DNA of 64,000 nucleotides from NCBI RefSeq assembly GCF_035046485.1, contig NC_085136.1:159514754-159578753 (forward strand). The letters run 5' to 3'. Shown here piece after piece: positions 23,140 to 35,662 of the stretch; within the stretch, counting starts at the first letter, position 1; every line of letters begins with the position of its first letter. Made by a program: the position numbers and the translations under genes. This DNA comes from Aedes albopictus (Eukaryota > Arthropoda > Insecta > Diptera > Culicidae). The notes beneath the pieces were generated by a model, which saw only the letters and a program-made list of their open reading frames with translations, made no database searches and was not told the DNA's origin.

Positions 23140-23640
23140 TACAGCGAGCTCGTGGTTGATTATGTAACGTTACTCAGTATAGCAGATATGGCTACTGTTA
23201 CGAGTGTATACATGAAGTTCTGAACTGTAAGGTAGTTTGGCTAACCCGGAATATCGCTATAGTATCTCTAAATGAAATTTGAAATTTCAAGAGTTCCACG
23301 ATCCCAGCATAGTCTACTATTATTTATGGCGAAAATACATAATTCCGGTAGATTTGAATGACATAGTGTAGCGAAGGTTTATTATAGTATCAGTAACCGC
23401 AGTTGATTACGCAACGTTACTCAATATATGTAGCAGATGTGGTTAGTGTTACAAGTGTACTGAATTCCAAGGTAGTTTGGCTGATCTGTCGTTTGTATAT
23501 CTATAAATGACAATATAGATTTTAAGAGCTTTCTGGATTCCAGTAGATTATGCAGTGCTATTATTTATAGCGAAAACAAATAAAATGATTCTTGTAGATT
23601 TGAAGGACTACACTATAGAACAATTTGAAACACCTAGATC
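23140..23640. repeat. Diverged tandem duplication of about 250 bp
   Basis: GTGGTTGATTATGTAACGTT...AAGGTAGTTTGGCT...CTATTATTTATGGCGAAAA...GTAGATTTGAA at 23150-23390 recurs with substitutions at 23400-23640. No gene seen. Confidence 0.55.
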
Positions 23641-23790
23641 ATCCCAGAGTATAAAACACTTTTTGATATTCTTGACGAAGGCTAAATAAATGCATATAAA
23701 CGTATCTCATATCCCGCTTCAGTTTTTAGTATAAATGATGTCAATTATTTCGTTTTTCCTAACTTCATGGTGTTCAGGATGTTCTGGGAT

Positions 23791-25385
23791 CCCAACTAAC
23801 AATTGCAAGTCACAAACAAGCAAGCTTACTGAATTGTTGCTTAATAATGGTAATGATAGCTGAACTAAAATTATGCTCAACACATAACTGTTTTTCAAGC
23901 GAGAAAATAGTCAATGTTCGACTTCCCTCATCGGTATCAACAATGATAAATTAAAACACTTATCAAAAGTTTAACAAGAAATTTATTCGACAAGCATTGA
24001 TTCTTTAACAAAAGAGTTAAACAAAACATTTATCTGCATCTTATTAAGCTGATGTATCTATAAGCATATGCTCCTGAACAATGTGCTTTTCACTTGTCAA
24101 ATAAACGCCTTCAGCCCGTCACTGTTTGACTCGGAACTTTGTTCAGATTATGGGATAAATCATGGCTAAAACTGTTTAGACAACCAATTTGTTAAATAAC
24201 CAAAATTTTAAACGAATCGCATAAAATAAAAGAGAATAGAATTATGTAGTTTAACATTGAGTGCCAAGAGATGTTATCAACGTAAAAATGAGGCATTTAT
24301 TTATTATTATTAGTCTGTAACAAGCTATCTTGTACCTTAATTATTATATGTTTTATCTTCCGCAGCAGTTCGATTGTACGAGACGCTTGGATCGATGCAT
24401 TGGCATTTCAGTGCTGTCGTGTTTACTGAATATTGTTCCCACAGTCACCTAGATAATTAAACAGCATTCAGAAATTGACACATTTCAAGTATACCTAAAC
24501 AACCTTATGCACTATTTATTGAACATAATATCAAGATTCCATGACAAAAGCATAAATAAAAAAATTGCTTAACGGATCTTCGACTGAGCATGAGTAGGTT
24601 ACCTGAAGAGATGCTGTGAATGCACCATGTTCAAGACCATACCGCACCACATATTGTCATACATTTTTAAAGATCGATATTTAATAATAAAAATAAAAAC
24701 ATATTCAGATCGCATTTAGTTCGTCTGGAAACAATATCTTCAATAAGGACCAACACTTTTTGGCCGCATTCGATACAAGTTTTCTCACCGTGCGATGAAA
24801 ATACTGACAGCGAAATCAGAATGGAAAACACGTGTTTTGGGCTGAACAGCTGTTGAAGTATAAGGCGTTGTTCAGTTGATTACCACGTGCTGTGCTAATT
24901 CACCACTGCTGAACACAAGTTCAGGAGTGATCATTATTGAGTCATGGCAAGATGATGTTTTGCTTTGGGTGCTGCAACTCACCATCTCTAGGATGGCGCA
25001 GATAGGAAGGCATGCGGCTGGCAATCGACAGGTCTCGAGTTCTAATCCGGATTTAGGTAATTTTATATGTAATTCTTATTTCATAATAGGAGTTCTCAAC
25101 ATGAGAGCAAATAATTACTGTCGTGAGAGTTCAACATTTTTGCATTTTATTTATTTTCAGTCAGTTTTGCCAATGCTTAATAACAACTTTCTTGTACATT
25201 TGTAAAACGCTTTGTACAACAAAAAAATAAGTTGGTACACAACATGATGCTTCATAACTTCTCCAAATTTGTGTGAACAAAACCCGAACATAGGTTGTAC
25301 GTGAAAATAATTCAAATGTTATTCAACATTATGCTGAATTAATCCGTCATAATGGTGCCTGTTAAATAAGTGATTGTTAGTTGGG
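23791..25385. mobile_element. TIR element of 1.6 kb, unclassified
   Basis: CCCAACTAACAAT at 23791-23803 is exactly inverted at 25373-25385. Interior is AT-rich without a recognisable transposase. Target duplication is ambiguous (an AT dinucleotide). It carries the tRNA-like sequence at 24993. Confidence 0.45.
24993..25058 (+). repeat. tRNA-like sequence
   Basis: GGATGGCGCAGATAGG and GAGTTCTAATCC resemble pol III A and B boxes at tRNA spacing. B-box loop TTCTAAT deviates from TTCRANN by little. Stems are poor, so a relic or SINE head is likelier than a tRNA gene. Confidence 0.4.
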
Positions 25386-25907
25386 ATATCAATAAAGTCT
25401 CGAATGCAAATATTCCCATTTTTCCTTAGTAGAGAACTCAATTTAAAACAAGTTTACCGAAGATGGTGTTCAGTTTTATTCAATGTGTGAATTTGTACAG
25501 CCGTTTCTATGTTGGAGTCATATATGACCTCTCCGGCTCCAAAGGGTTAAAAGGTGACCCATCACTTTTTTCCAGGTCACTTTTTAAAACTGCTTTTGCA
25601 AAATCTTGTTTTCTATTTAATTATCTTTTTATCGACTTTTAGCATAGTTAACTAGTGTATTTCTAGAATTTTTTCTAGGATTCCTATATTGATTTTATCG
25701 AAAGATTTCACCAGGAATTCCTCATGGGAATCTTTACACTTGGTGTTTCTCCTGGATTGCTTAAATTGTTCCAAAAACTTTTTTCCATATCATTTTACAT
25801 AGAATAAAAACTATCAGTGGAAGACACTACATACGGTACCTACTCGTTAATAACCTAGCTACGCCGGTGCAATTTGATTACAATAGGACCCAATCAGTGT
25901 AGTACTA
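25386..25907. other. Spacer with a small satellite relic
   Basis: Near 25670-25740 a few AGGAATTCCTC-like words recall the 24-bp satellite. Otherwise nothing recognisable. Confidence 0.4.
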
Positions 25908-25909
25908 TA

Positions 25910-27332
25910 TGGCCGGGGTTCTGCTAAACCGAACTAAGCGCCAAAAAGTTTATTCCGAGATAATTAAGCTTCAAGTTCAACCACTCAGAAATAAACAACA
26001 GCTAAGATTATTTGAAACTTTTTCCCACACATGTAACTTACAAGCCTTTATTAACCATCAGAGATGAAGAAAACATGTAAATTATTTAAAATCATTGATA
26101 TAATACCATTTAATTTCTCAGTACTTTGCACTCAGTTCACTCTGGCTGAACAAAAACATTGGAATATGGTTTATAGTTCAGTGTGGCTGACTGTGTTTCT
26201 TTGTTTCAGAGTAAACCAGTCGGAATGTGATAAAAAAAATCTCGATTTTTCAGTGTCTATGAAGTTGAAATCGATATCACTCACAATCCTTTACATGAAT
26301 CAGAGAGGACGCGTAGTATGGTAGCACAAAGGTCTCAAAATAGTGTGAAATGTAAACGGCGGAAGCCCTCCCAGCTCAGCCCTTCCCATCTATGTTTTTT
26401 TATAGGCGGTGCATGAGCAGGCACAGAACAAGAGTGATTATGTCAAATGATGTCCTTGCATGTCCTGAGGTCCTGAGATGTGAAAATGGAGCAATTTGTG
26501 TACTTCAAATTTATATTGGTCGAAGAAAACCACGAAAATGATCTGCCAAAGTGAACTAAGACAAAAAAAATTCGAAAATATTGAAGAGATTCGAACTTGG
26601 GTCCTTTAAGTGATAACCAAGCACGTTACCTCTAGGTCATTTTACTTAGCTGAAGGTCAGTTGTTAAGTCTGAATCAAGTTCTAAACATTCTTCTCTAGC
26701 ATGGTTTTCGTGAAAACGCCATTTTTCGATCAGCCAAAGCGAACCAAGTGTTTGATTTTTTTCAAGCTTTATTATTCTTATTAGCCTTGTTGTTCAATGA
26801 CGGCTCCTGGGTTAAATAATCAGTATGAGGTGTATCAGCATAACGCATGTATTCAAAGCCAGTTCATCTTTGTATTGTTGAGAATAAATTGATTTTTAAA
26901 TGCAGTGGATTTGGTTCGGTCTGGCTGACTGTGATTTGGAAAAATGGCGATCAACGCCATCGAAATCCAAATCGATCCTCCAATACCCGTATTTTTGATT
27001 ACGTGTTAAATTCTCTCTCAGATTGTTACTATGAGTCGGTTACAAGTTAGAAATCTGACAGCGATGAGGAAAACTTGAAATGTTCATCATTTGGACCAAA
27101 ACTAAAATATTTCGCTGATTCTATGGAATGGTTTACAGTTCACTCTGGTTGGATGCAATTTTATTTTTCGTATGTTCTTCCAAACAGAAATTTTGAATTT
27201 ACTCCACGAAGAGCTGTCAGAATTACTGGATTTTTACACGAAAAGAAGATCATCCTATTCTTCATGTAATGGTTAAGAAAACTCAATTTTTCAAAAAATG
27301 GTCTTTGGTTCGGTTTAGCAGAACCCCGACCA
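25910..27332. mobile_element. TA-flanked element with GGGGTTCTGCTAAACCGAAC ends
   Basis: TGGCCGGGGTTCTGCTAAAC at the left is inverted at the right (GTTTAGCAGAACCCCGACCA), with TA on both sides (25908-25909, 27333-27334). The right 310 bp is repeated at 63531-63839, confirming a dispersed family. No transposase motif recognised; short frames show nothing familiar. Confidence 0.75.
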
Positions 27333-27333
27333 T

Positions 27334-28702
27334 ATTGAAAGTAGTGAGCTGGATTTTTGTATGGTGAGATGATCAGTTCTCCATTTCTTCAATGAAATAA
27401 TGCAAACAGCGTGGGTATTATGATTCATTGCCTAATTTGATGCTGTTTGAGCAAAATTTTTGGGCAGCTGTTTTATTGTATTGTTTATATCTCGCAACTT
27501 TGACAACACAGTGTAGTAAGTAGAGATTGTATATTATAGACTGTTTCAGAAATTATAAATACACTAACGATTAACTGCCATTTCAATTTGAGAACAATAT
27601 CCAAAAAAGTTTCTTCTAGCTCTTATAGTAACCATGCTAACGAAGCAAATAATACCAGTTTTGTGGATGTTTCTGGTAAAAGTTTAAAAATAGGGCTCTG
27701 TAAACTAGATGATTAAAATTTGAAGTTGCACAAAGTGGTCAAAAAATGTAGCATAGTAGAAAAGAAAAAACTTTCACAGATAAAATATTTAATTTCTAAA
27801 CACAATAAAAATTGCTGTATCGATAATAAAAAATATTTCTCGATTGGTAAAAGTAATTTTTACTGGAATATTTGATCAAGAACCACCATTACGGACCGTC
27901 TTAATACAAAAAATTTTGTTTCAAATTTCTCAACAACACCAGTAGCAACAAACGTTAAGTAAACGAATGTCTTAATTACTGCTTACTGCATTCGTTTTTA
28001 TGGTATGACAAGCTTTGGCATCTGAAGGATCGAATGAGCTGAAAAAAATAGTTTATTTAGATTAAATGCGTTCGGGAAAGCTATGAAACTGTGTGGTAGT
28101 TCTTATGTTCCGTAGAAAACCTTAAAAAATAAGAAACTTGATCTCCGAAAAAATGTTGTGGAAATGCCTTTATCGATTTTTCCAAAATTTTGATCAAGGC
28201 ATTCCTTAGACAAGTTGTTGAGAAAGCGAATGTGATAAAAATTTAGATAATTTTTGGTATTTAGTGATAAAAAATGTTGAAATCATTAAAAAACACCTTT
28301 GTGCAAATGCAAATATGAAAAATTATGTTATTTGTTAGAGAACTCGACTGTTCTTTTAAATATCAAGACAATTGGAAGGAAATATAAAAATATGGAGTAC
28401 AATAGGCTATACTCTGGAAGAAGTTGTTAAAAATCATTAATACAGTTCATTTAATTTAATAAACAAAGTGTATTTATAATTTCTGAAACAGTCTATAACA
28501 AGATGCATATTACTCAAACTTGGTTAATATGCATCTTGTTAATATACAATCTCTACTTACCACACATAGTTACCCAAGCTTTTGCTCAAACAGTATCAAA
28601 TTAGGCAATAAATCATAATACCCCCGCTGTTTGCACTATTTCATTGAAGAAATGGAGAACTGATCATCTCACCATACAAAAATCCAGCTCACTATTTTCA
28701 AT
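27334..28702. mobile_element. Foldback element, 1.37 kb
   Basis: Left arm ATTGAAAGTAGTGAGCTGG continuing about 200 bp is inverted at 28490-28702. The arms share GGTGAGATGATCAGTTCTCC and a GACTGTTTCAGAAATTATAA subterminal block. The interior is AT-rich and non-coding. Confidence 0.65.
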
Positions 28703-28865
28703 CTAGTACTTCACTAATTGCGTCGATAACCTGTCCCATATCTATTGTCAAATTGGGAAAATATATTATAAAAAAAAAACGAAATACAGAATGTCTCCAA
28801 TTTTTGTGCCCCGAAATTGTCAGCCCGGAGCTATATTTAAAATGCATTTAAAGTTTGTAAAATAT

Positions 28866-29071
28866 GGTCTGGGACCATTTGGGCAGGGGGACCTATTTTG
28901 GGCCCTTGCTGATATAACTCCATCAATTTCAAGCCGATTGACTTGAATTTTTGATCATCGCTAGATACTGTACGAATCGTGTCCCAAAATTCAAGTCAAT
29001 CGGTTAAAAAATGACTGAGTTATAGCAGCAAGTGCCCAAAATAGGTCCCCCTGCCCAAATGGTCCCAGACC
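28866..29071. mobile_element. Hairpin MITE, 206 bp
   Basis: GGTCTGGGACCATTTGGGCA at 28866 is exactly inverted at the end 29071, and pairing continues inward for about 45 bp. The middle (TTGACTTGAATTTT / AAATTCAAGTCAATCGG) also pairs, so the whole unit is one long hairpin. Confidence 0.75.
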
Positions 29072-29499
29072 CTAACTATATTTCAATTGCTAGAAATCCC
29101 AATTGGCCTCTTTAGCGGTGTTGAGATAATTCCATATTCGGAATCTGCATACCAAACTGAGCCGAAATCCAAATTTTGGTGCCCGGGAACCTATTTAAAA
29201 ATCAATTTGAAGTTTGTATGGGGGCGATTTGTCGGAATACCCCTCGTCACATTTTGTACTGGGCGGAGCTGTCAAGCAGTTGCTCAGCTGTCAATAGGTG
29301 ATTTCAAAAAATATCTTTGAAATTGATTCTGGTCACCAAAATAAAGTTCTAAAAATCTGAAAAAAAAAATCATAGTGGCTCAGAAAAAGATGCTCTTTCG
29401 TATGAAATCGAAAATACAATACATTTTTTCTAAATTTAAAAACCCAATTAATGTTTGACCTTTTATCTTTTCCCTGGGAACCACTGCACTGCTGACTGT
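29072..29499. other. Non-coding, probably old TE sequence
   Basis: The word AATTTGAAGTTTGTATGGGG is of the kind found in dispersed mosquito repeats. No gene. Confidence 0.35.
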
Positions 29500-29960
29500 C
29501 ACAGAAGACATTCAGAGCCACGGTGATGGCCGCTCGACTTCGGCTGGTGCCAATCGTAACACGGAATGGCCTGCATGCATGCATGCATTGTGGTGTTGCA
29601 CAAGACGAAAACTGTGAAAAAAAAGATAATTGTTTTTCGGTTTTAATTGACTTCGATTTGTGTTCGACGGAAGCTTTGACGACCGAGCTAACGAGACGTG
29701 TCGCAAACAGGTGGACCTCCCCACGCGTCTCGAGAGCTCAGCCAGCGCGCATATCGCACCTAATGACCGGCCACATTATAGAAAAACCAGCCACACCGAC
29801 CGGCACTGTTTTGCTTCTGCCTTTGATTTTCTACGCTACTTCATATCTGGAGGCTACCAGCCGGCTCTTGTGAGTCAGAGAACTAAATCAAATTAGCACG
29901 TCGTCGTCGTCCCTTCTGCCTCGAAGCGTTGTTGAAGACACCACCAGCCACCACCGTTAT
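29500..29960. other. GC-rich island, function unknown
   Basis: Less repetitive and more GC-rich than its surroundings, with a TGCATGCATGCATGCA run at about 29571-29588 and CGTCGTCGTCGTC near 29900. Frames on both strands lack known domains. It may be regulatory or part of a host transcript; nothing decisive. Confidence 0.3.
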
Positions 29961-30185
29961 TTAACGAAGGGTGTAATGTGTGCTTTTAGCCATGATTGGG
30001 GAAAACACATTCCAAACTGCTGGTTGGCTGAAGATGTGAACAATTTGTTCAGCTATGACAGCTCAATGACAAAGTAAATAGCGGAAAATTAATTTTAACA
30101 AGCATGAACTTGAGCTTCCTATCCTTGCATTTCTTCACACGAGATTGCAAACTCGCGAAAAAGACGAGAATGTTCGATATGTTTG

Positions 30186-30235
30186 ATTGATTGATTGATT
30201 TATCTTTATTTGAGAGACTTTCATCGATATGTTTG
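30186..30235 (-). repeat. LINE-like 3' tail, minus strand
   Basis: Read on minus: TGAAAGTCTCTCAAATAAAG, then ATAAATCAATCAATCAATCAA. This is a polyadenylation signal followed by a (AATC)n tail, as in several insect non-LTR elements. The upstream body is not recognised. Confidence 0.45.
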
Positions 30236-30714
30236 CTTGAATGAAGTTCTGGGTCAGAAACTCACTCTAATCAATTAAGCTTTATCTTACCATTTGAATC
30301 GTTGGATACAGTTGTTGGTCAGAAAGAACATATCGGGTATTTTTCTACCGGTTCACTGGGCCTTTTTGAGTTTTTAGCTCTAGGTACTTCCGCTTTCATC
30401 GGCCCGTTTGAAAGCGGTGTTTGAAGAACTAGTTTGTATTTTCAGGTTCTCCTGACTCATTTAATGCCAATTTCTTATCAGATTCGCCATTCCATTACAA
30501 TTTGATAGCAGTTGGAAATAGATTCGTCTGCGATACAAAACCTTTACTGAATTGCAAGAGAGCTTACGTATAAGTCAATTCCTAGGTCAACTCTATCTCA
30601 TTTTGAACTTGGCGAACCGCTGTAAAAGCTCGGCTGTATTCTTCTACAAGTCGACAGCCTGGAAGTATGTAGCATCCAACATATCTATGATCTTCACAAG
30701 TTTCTACCTCCTGC

Positions 30715-30730
30715 GGGGCAAAAGTTCGCA
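30715..30730. repeat. GGGGCAAAAGTTCGCA terminal motif, isolated copy
   Basis: Same 16-mer as the MITE ends at 33878, 34573, 34595, 34617 and 34793. It lies 24 bp before the TTAA of the 30758 element, so that element may have split an older MITE. Confidence 0.5.
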
Positions 30731-31332
30731 GTGGGTCTTTTTCTGAACACGAGTTAACTGCCGTTCTACGCATAGTTGTCCCATGTTGAAAAACTTGAAA
30801 CTGAGAAAATCGCGATTGAAGTTTCAAACAGGTTTTTCATGTTTTTTTACCAAATGGGGCAACAAATCGGATTTAAATTTTCATAGTATCGTTAGAAATC
30901 GCTTATATTTTCATGCCTGAAGTATTTCCAATCAAATATTTTTAAAAATATAGTGTTTTATAGCAAAAACATTATTAGTGGGACTGTTATGCCTAGAAAT
31001 GTGGTCCTGTTGGCGAAATTTCTACGCATATCAGTCCCACGATAATTAGTCGTCTCTTTTCACGCTCGATGTGGTCTGTTCTATACTTTTTAATTATATT
31101 TTTTTAGTAACAAACAATGTTAGCTTCTCTTATAACATTATAAGACTCTCATGCATAAGGCTCAAATGTCTCGAGGCAAAACGGAGCCGAAAGACAACAA
31201 AAGACTGACATCACATTTTAACACTTTCTTAATAATCGGTTAGTAGGAACTAGGTGAGTGAGTTGATTAGTGAATTGATGAGAGGATGAATGTGAGGTGC
31301 TCCAAAATTAAGTGAGCGCCTGGTGAATTAAA

Positions 31333-32142
31333 AGGTCACCAGGCCGATATATCGTTTGGTCGGAAAAACGTCGTGTGACCGCAAAATATTGTTACATCAA
31401 AGTATTTATATGGCCGAATAAGTCATAAGGCCAAAAACTTCATTAAACCGGATTGGTCTGGTCATAGGCCGAAAACGTCATGAAGCCGAAAAGGTCTTCA
31501 GGCCGAAAAGGTCTTCAGGCCGAAAAGGTCTTCAGGCCGAAAAGGTCTTCAGGCCGAAAAGGTCTTCAGGCCGAAAAGGTCTTCAGGCCGAAAAGGTCTT
31601 CAGGCCGAAAAGGTCTTCAGGCCGAAAAGGTCTTCAGGCCGAAAAGGTCTTCAGGCCGAAAAGGTCTTCAGGCCGAAAAGGTCTTCAGGCCGAAAAGGTC
31701 TTCAGGCCGAAAAGGTCTTCAGGCCGAAAAGGTCTTCAGGCCGAAAAGGTCTTCAGGCCGAAAAGGTCTTCAGGCCGAAAAGGTCTTCAGGCCGAAAAGG
31801 TCTTCAGGCCGAAAAGGTCTTCAGGCCGAAAAGGTCTTCAGGCCGAAAAGGTCTTCAGGCCGAAAAGGTCTTCAGGCCGAAAAGGTCTTCAGGCCGAAAA
31901 GGTCTTCAGGCCGAAAAGGTCTTCAGGCCGAAAAGGTCTTCAGGCCGAAAAGGTCTTCAGGCCGAAAAGGTCTTCAGGCCGAAAAGGTCTTCAGGCCGAA
32001 AAGGTCTTCAGGCCGAACAGGTCTTCTGGCCGAAATGGTATTTTGGCCAGGTCTTGGCGAAATGACCTTGTTCTATACCTGAATTATTCGGCCCTAACGT
32101 CCTCTTCGGCCTAATGATTTTTTCGGCCTAATGGACTATTTT
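31333..32142. repeat. Diverged GGCCGAA repeat domain around the 17-bp array
   Basis: Flanking the perfect array are decayed units such as AAGGCCGAATAAGTCAT-like words on the left and TCGGCCTAATGATTTTTTCG on the right. The outer ends GGTCACCAGGC and GCCTAATGACC are roughly inverted, so this may be a nested element. Confidence 0.5.
31485..32011. repeat. 17-bp tandem array, about 31 near-identical copies
   Basis: Unit GCCGAAAAGGTCTTCAG repeated with essentially no substitutions over about 527 bp; diverged units appear only at the edges. Because 17 is coprime with 3, the open frame cycles through a 17-residue repeat with words GRKGLQAEKVF and RPKRSS. It is a translation of the array, not a likely protein. 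Confidence 0.95.
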
Positions 32143-32529
32143 GCCTAATGACCAACAAAGCATACAACTGATTAAGCTTTTGTATTAATTTTAAATGACT
32201 AGAAATATGTACATACATATCACTGAAATAAAATATGTTTAGAAATACAACAGCTTAAGTTTTCAAAACATTCTGCACCATGCCTTCCTCTGCTTGTATG
32301 GGTCATATGAATAGGGACCCTAGCAAAGATTGGGAGTGATTTGCCATTAGAGGCTTCATGCTTCATGTTTCTTTATTTTGATAGGTTCTATATTCATCCT
32401 ATTCGAAAACAAACAGTTACGGTACTATATTCACTTTTAATACACATACAATAATAAGAATATAATCCTTTTGGGCTCTATCATTTCTTTTACATATACA
32501 AAGAAAGCCGCTTATCTACGACATAACTT

Positions 32530-32815
32530 ACTAACAACAATTTACTCAAGAATTCACTTACTCATCAAGTCTCTGAGCGTCTAGGTCACTTGTTTATCAA
32601 GTTACTCAATAACTCATTAACGCATTCATTCAAAACAGTCACTTATTTACCCATCAGCCCAATAATAAATCAACTCACTTATCAAAACACTCGCTTATCA
32701 TCTTACTCATTTACTCATCAACCCACACACTTACAAAATCTCGCTCACCAAGTCACTCACTTACTCTTCAATTCGCTTACTCGGTTGATCTCTCATCAAT
32801 TGATATATTGATTGC
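32530..32815. repeat. Degenerate TTACTCATCAACTCACT tract
   Basis: Loose repeats of ACTCA/TCATCAA words. The reverse-complement style (GTGAGTGAGTTGATTAG) occurs at 31253-31290 on the other side of the array, so the two tracts may be inverted flanks. Confidence 0.4.
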
Positions 32816-33579
32816 TTGTTCAGTGCCTTTAGCAGTTCATCTTCGATTTGGGTTTAACCCAAAAGTGTTCTTTTTATTTTCTAAATATCCGATAACTAAG
32901 GCACTCAATAACCGACACACTAATTCAACCAAATTATTGGGATAACATACTGAAATAAAAAAGTGAAACTCATCAACTCACTTACCAACAATATTTCAAG
33001 CTTGCTTAAATTCTGAAAATGTTCACATATACCAGTCATTCAATTCAGCAAGCTCTTTGTCATTATATTGGATCGGCTTCGTCATGCTTCACGACATTTG
33101 AGCCTCTTAATTAAGTTAAAATTTTATGAGCTCAACGCGCATTGCAGCAATATGTATTTGAATTCAGATTGCAACTGCAAGTTGCAAAGAAATATGTAAC
33201 AGTTTTTGTTTAACTGGAAAACAAGTTTTGTTCCAGCTGGACCGTAATGCAAACATAAAAGAAGGGTTTATACCATGCAGTATTGAAATAGCCATGCTAT
33301 CAGGTGAAGCTAAGTTACTAAAACTGCTTATTGTATCGGTTTTACGTAGAAATTTTATAGTGGGACTGTTATGCGTAGAATTTCAGTTGTGGGACAGTCA
33401 TGCGTAGAAATTCAACAGTGGGACAATTTGACTTGACATGCTTTTCATTGAGTCTTCGAACAAAGTATGTTATTTTTTGATGTTATATGAAAATACACGT
33501 ATAAATAGAGCGCCTGGTGCAAAAAAGTCAAAATCGTCAAAAAGTAACATGGGACAACTATGCTTATAACGGCAGTTAA

Positions 33580-33877
33580 GAACCCAAACAAATTTGTATG
33601 GGTTCGACACATAATCAGGCCAGTTACTCGCCAACAAAAATTGGAACGATTTCGTTATGGTGTGGCAGAGTTATGCGAAAAAATGTGTTTCTAGGTGTTT
33701 TGATAGAATTTTCGGACTTTTTGGAATAAGAATTTGTAGTAACAAGGAGAAGAAGAATCTCATAACCTCTTGATGTCAGAGAATCGTTATTCCATAGTAG
33801 TTCGAGAGGTGCACTCAAATAAACAATAAACTACTAGTGTTTCTCGCAGAAAGGGACATTGTTAAAACCTTGACGGT
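33580..33877. other. Non-coding spacer
   Basis: Nothing recognisable apart from proximity to the GGGGCAAAAGTTCGCA ends. Confidence 0.35.
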
Positions 33878-34588
33878 GGGGCAAAAGTTCGCACTAGATT
33901 TCTGAATGTAGTATATCAATATAATTACAGAATCTTTGAAGCAATGATAGTTTCGTATAGAAACTACTATATATGTATAATATGTGTAACATGCACCCTG
34001 AAATCGTCCCGGCAGATGGTTTGAACTTAGTTTCGTAAGAAGATCGATTGTAAGGCAAACATTATCTTCACCCATTTAAACAAGAAATAAAAAATGGCTA
34101 AAAAAACATTTTAAAACATTTTCTTCATCATCCTCGTCGTGTCTTTCCATATGTTTCTGAAGGCCATGTTATGTTCATCTATTTTACCGGGGTCTTTTAT
34201 AGCTTAGTTTGTAATTCACAGTTATAATTCATCACCATACTGAAGGGGATAAGATTCGATTACGGTCCCGTTCAATATTTTTGCAGCATATTTGATTTTT
34301 TTTAAATGTATTTTGTGCAACACGTATCTCTATGATTACCCCACAATGTATTTTGATAACTTCAATAATGCTGGAAAGGACAGCTTCTAGTTAATAGTTG
34401 TGGAAGTCTTCATAAAATACATTGTACACCAAAGCTGAACACCAGGGCGTATTCCAGTTGGGCCGTAATGCTAAGAACAGAAAGAAACAGATTTCAATGC
34501 TAGAGTGAAAGGACGAACATAAATTACCATGACATAAATGAACATCACATCAATAAACTACGCTGTTCAAGGTGCGAACTTTTGCCCC
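33878..34588. mobile_element. Element with GGGGCAAAAGTTCGCA ends, 711 bp
   Basis: GGGGCAAAAGTTCGCAC at 33878 is inverted at 34572-34588. Interior non-coding. Target duplication unclear. Confidence 0.5.
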
Positions 34589-34616
34589 GCATAATGCGAA
34601 CTTTTGCCCCCACTAT

Positions 34617-34808
34617 GGGGCAAAAGTTCGCATTGGAGTACTTGCATTAAAAATTGTATTACTAAAACTACGAAAAGAACGCGAAAAAATCTAGTACTAC
34701 GTTTTGAAGGCAACATGATAGGAGCCCGTTTAACGAAGAAAAAAGATATTATTTTCTTTTCGTTTAATAGCTATTTTGTGAAGTCTGTTAGGTGCGAACT
34801 TTTGCCCC
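34617..34808. mobile_element. Short MITE with GGGGCAAAAGTTCGCA ends, 192 bp
   Basis: The left end 34617-34632 is inverted at 34793-34808. A further inverted copy at 34595-34610 sits directly before it, so at least two family members abut. Confidence 0.55.
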
Positions 34809-35011
34809 ACATTACTCTAGTGTAGTTTAGGCACTGTAGTCTTTCGGGCTACAACTCGATCGAGAAGGTGCGTCCCGTACTTATAGGTATTCACCAATGA
34901 TCGCGACAGCTATAATTATAATTGGATAGACAATAGACATCCCCTTCAGCACGATTTAGACAGCGCGATCCCGGTATGCTAGCCTGCTGAAACTTTTCAA
35001 CTAGTGTTACT

Positions 35012-35661
35012 CAAAATAACTGGGACAGGTAAAATTTTCACTTTTCAAAAAATGTTCAACTCGCTGTAACTTTCCGAAAAGGGCATCAAATATTCTCTTT
35101 TTACTATAAGTTCATCAACTAGTTGTGTATCAGTGGTTTAAATTTGGAAAAGACCGGGCCATTCTACACGAAGTTATGAAGATTCTAGAAAATGGTGTAA
35201 TTATCCGATAGCCAACTTCGAGCTGTTATATCTGCGGATTCATTGAATCAAATGCAATAAAATTTTAATCATTTATGACTTATATAATGAACTTTGAAAA
35301 ACAGTTCACTTAATTTGAAATTATTAATAAGAAAAGAAGTTATGGCGATTTTATTTATTCTATGTTTTTTTTTAAAGAAAATTATCTATTTTTCATTATT
35401 ATTTTATTTATTATTATTACTATCTCGAATTTTGAAACGATGAAAAATAATCTCATCTTAATAATTTTCTTTCGTGTAAAGAATTTTAAGTTTAGTCAAA
35501 AGCTTTTAATAGCTCATTATATAAAACATAAATGATCAAAATTTCATTGCATTCGGTTCATTGAATCCGGAGATATAACAGCTCAAAGTTGGCTATCGAA
35601 TAATTATACCTTTTTCTAGAACCTTTATGACTTCTAGAACCTTTAGAACATAACTAGTTGA
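35012..35661. mobile_element. Foldback MITE of the GGGACAGGTAAAA family, truncated
   Basis: The two arms (about 35030-35300 and 35490-35661) share inverted GGTGTAATTATCCGATAGCC-like and CATTTATGACTTATATAATG words. The right arm stops at ACTAGTTGATG, where the Feilai SINE begins. The full-length relative is at 53461-54595. Confidence 0.6.
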
Positions 35662-35662
35662 T

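Larger units (their letters stand above)
30758..33575. mobile_element. TTAA-flanked TIR element, 2.8 kb
   Basis: TTAA at 30754-30757 and 33576-33579 encloses ends CTGCCGTT and AACGGCAG. The longer TIR includes GCATAGTTGTCCCATGTT and its inverse. Subterminal GTGGGACTGTTATGC blocks recur near both ends (30980, 33360). No transposase. The centre holds the 17-bp array. The TTAA duplication fits piggyBac- or Kolobok-type mobilisation. Confidence 0.75.

Noticed and set aside
31485..32011. CRISPR-like array
   Set aside because: Units are contiguous with no spacers, and the genome is eukaryotic.
31480..32082. 200-residue repetitive protein
   Set aside because: It is the translation of a near-perfect 17-bp array; three repeat units make a 17-residue cycle. 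No sign of selection on codons.
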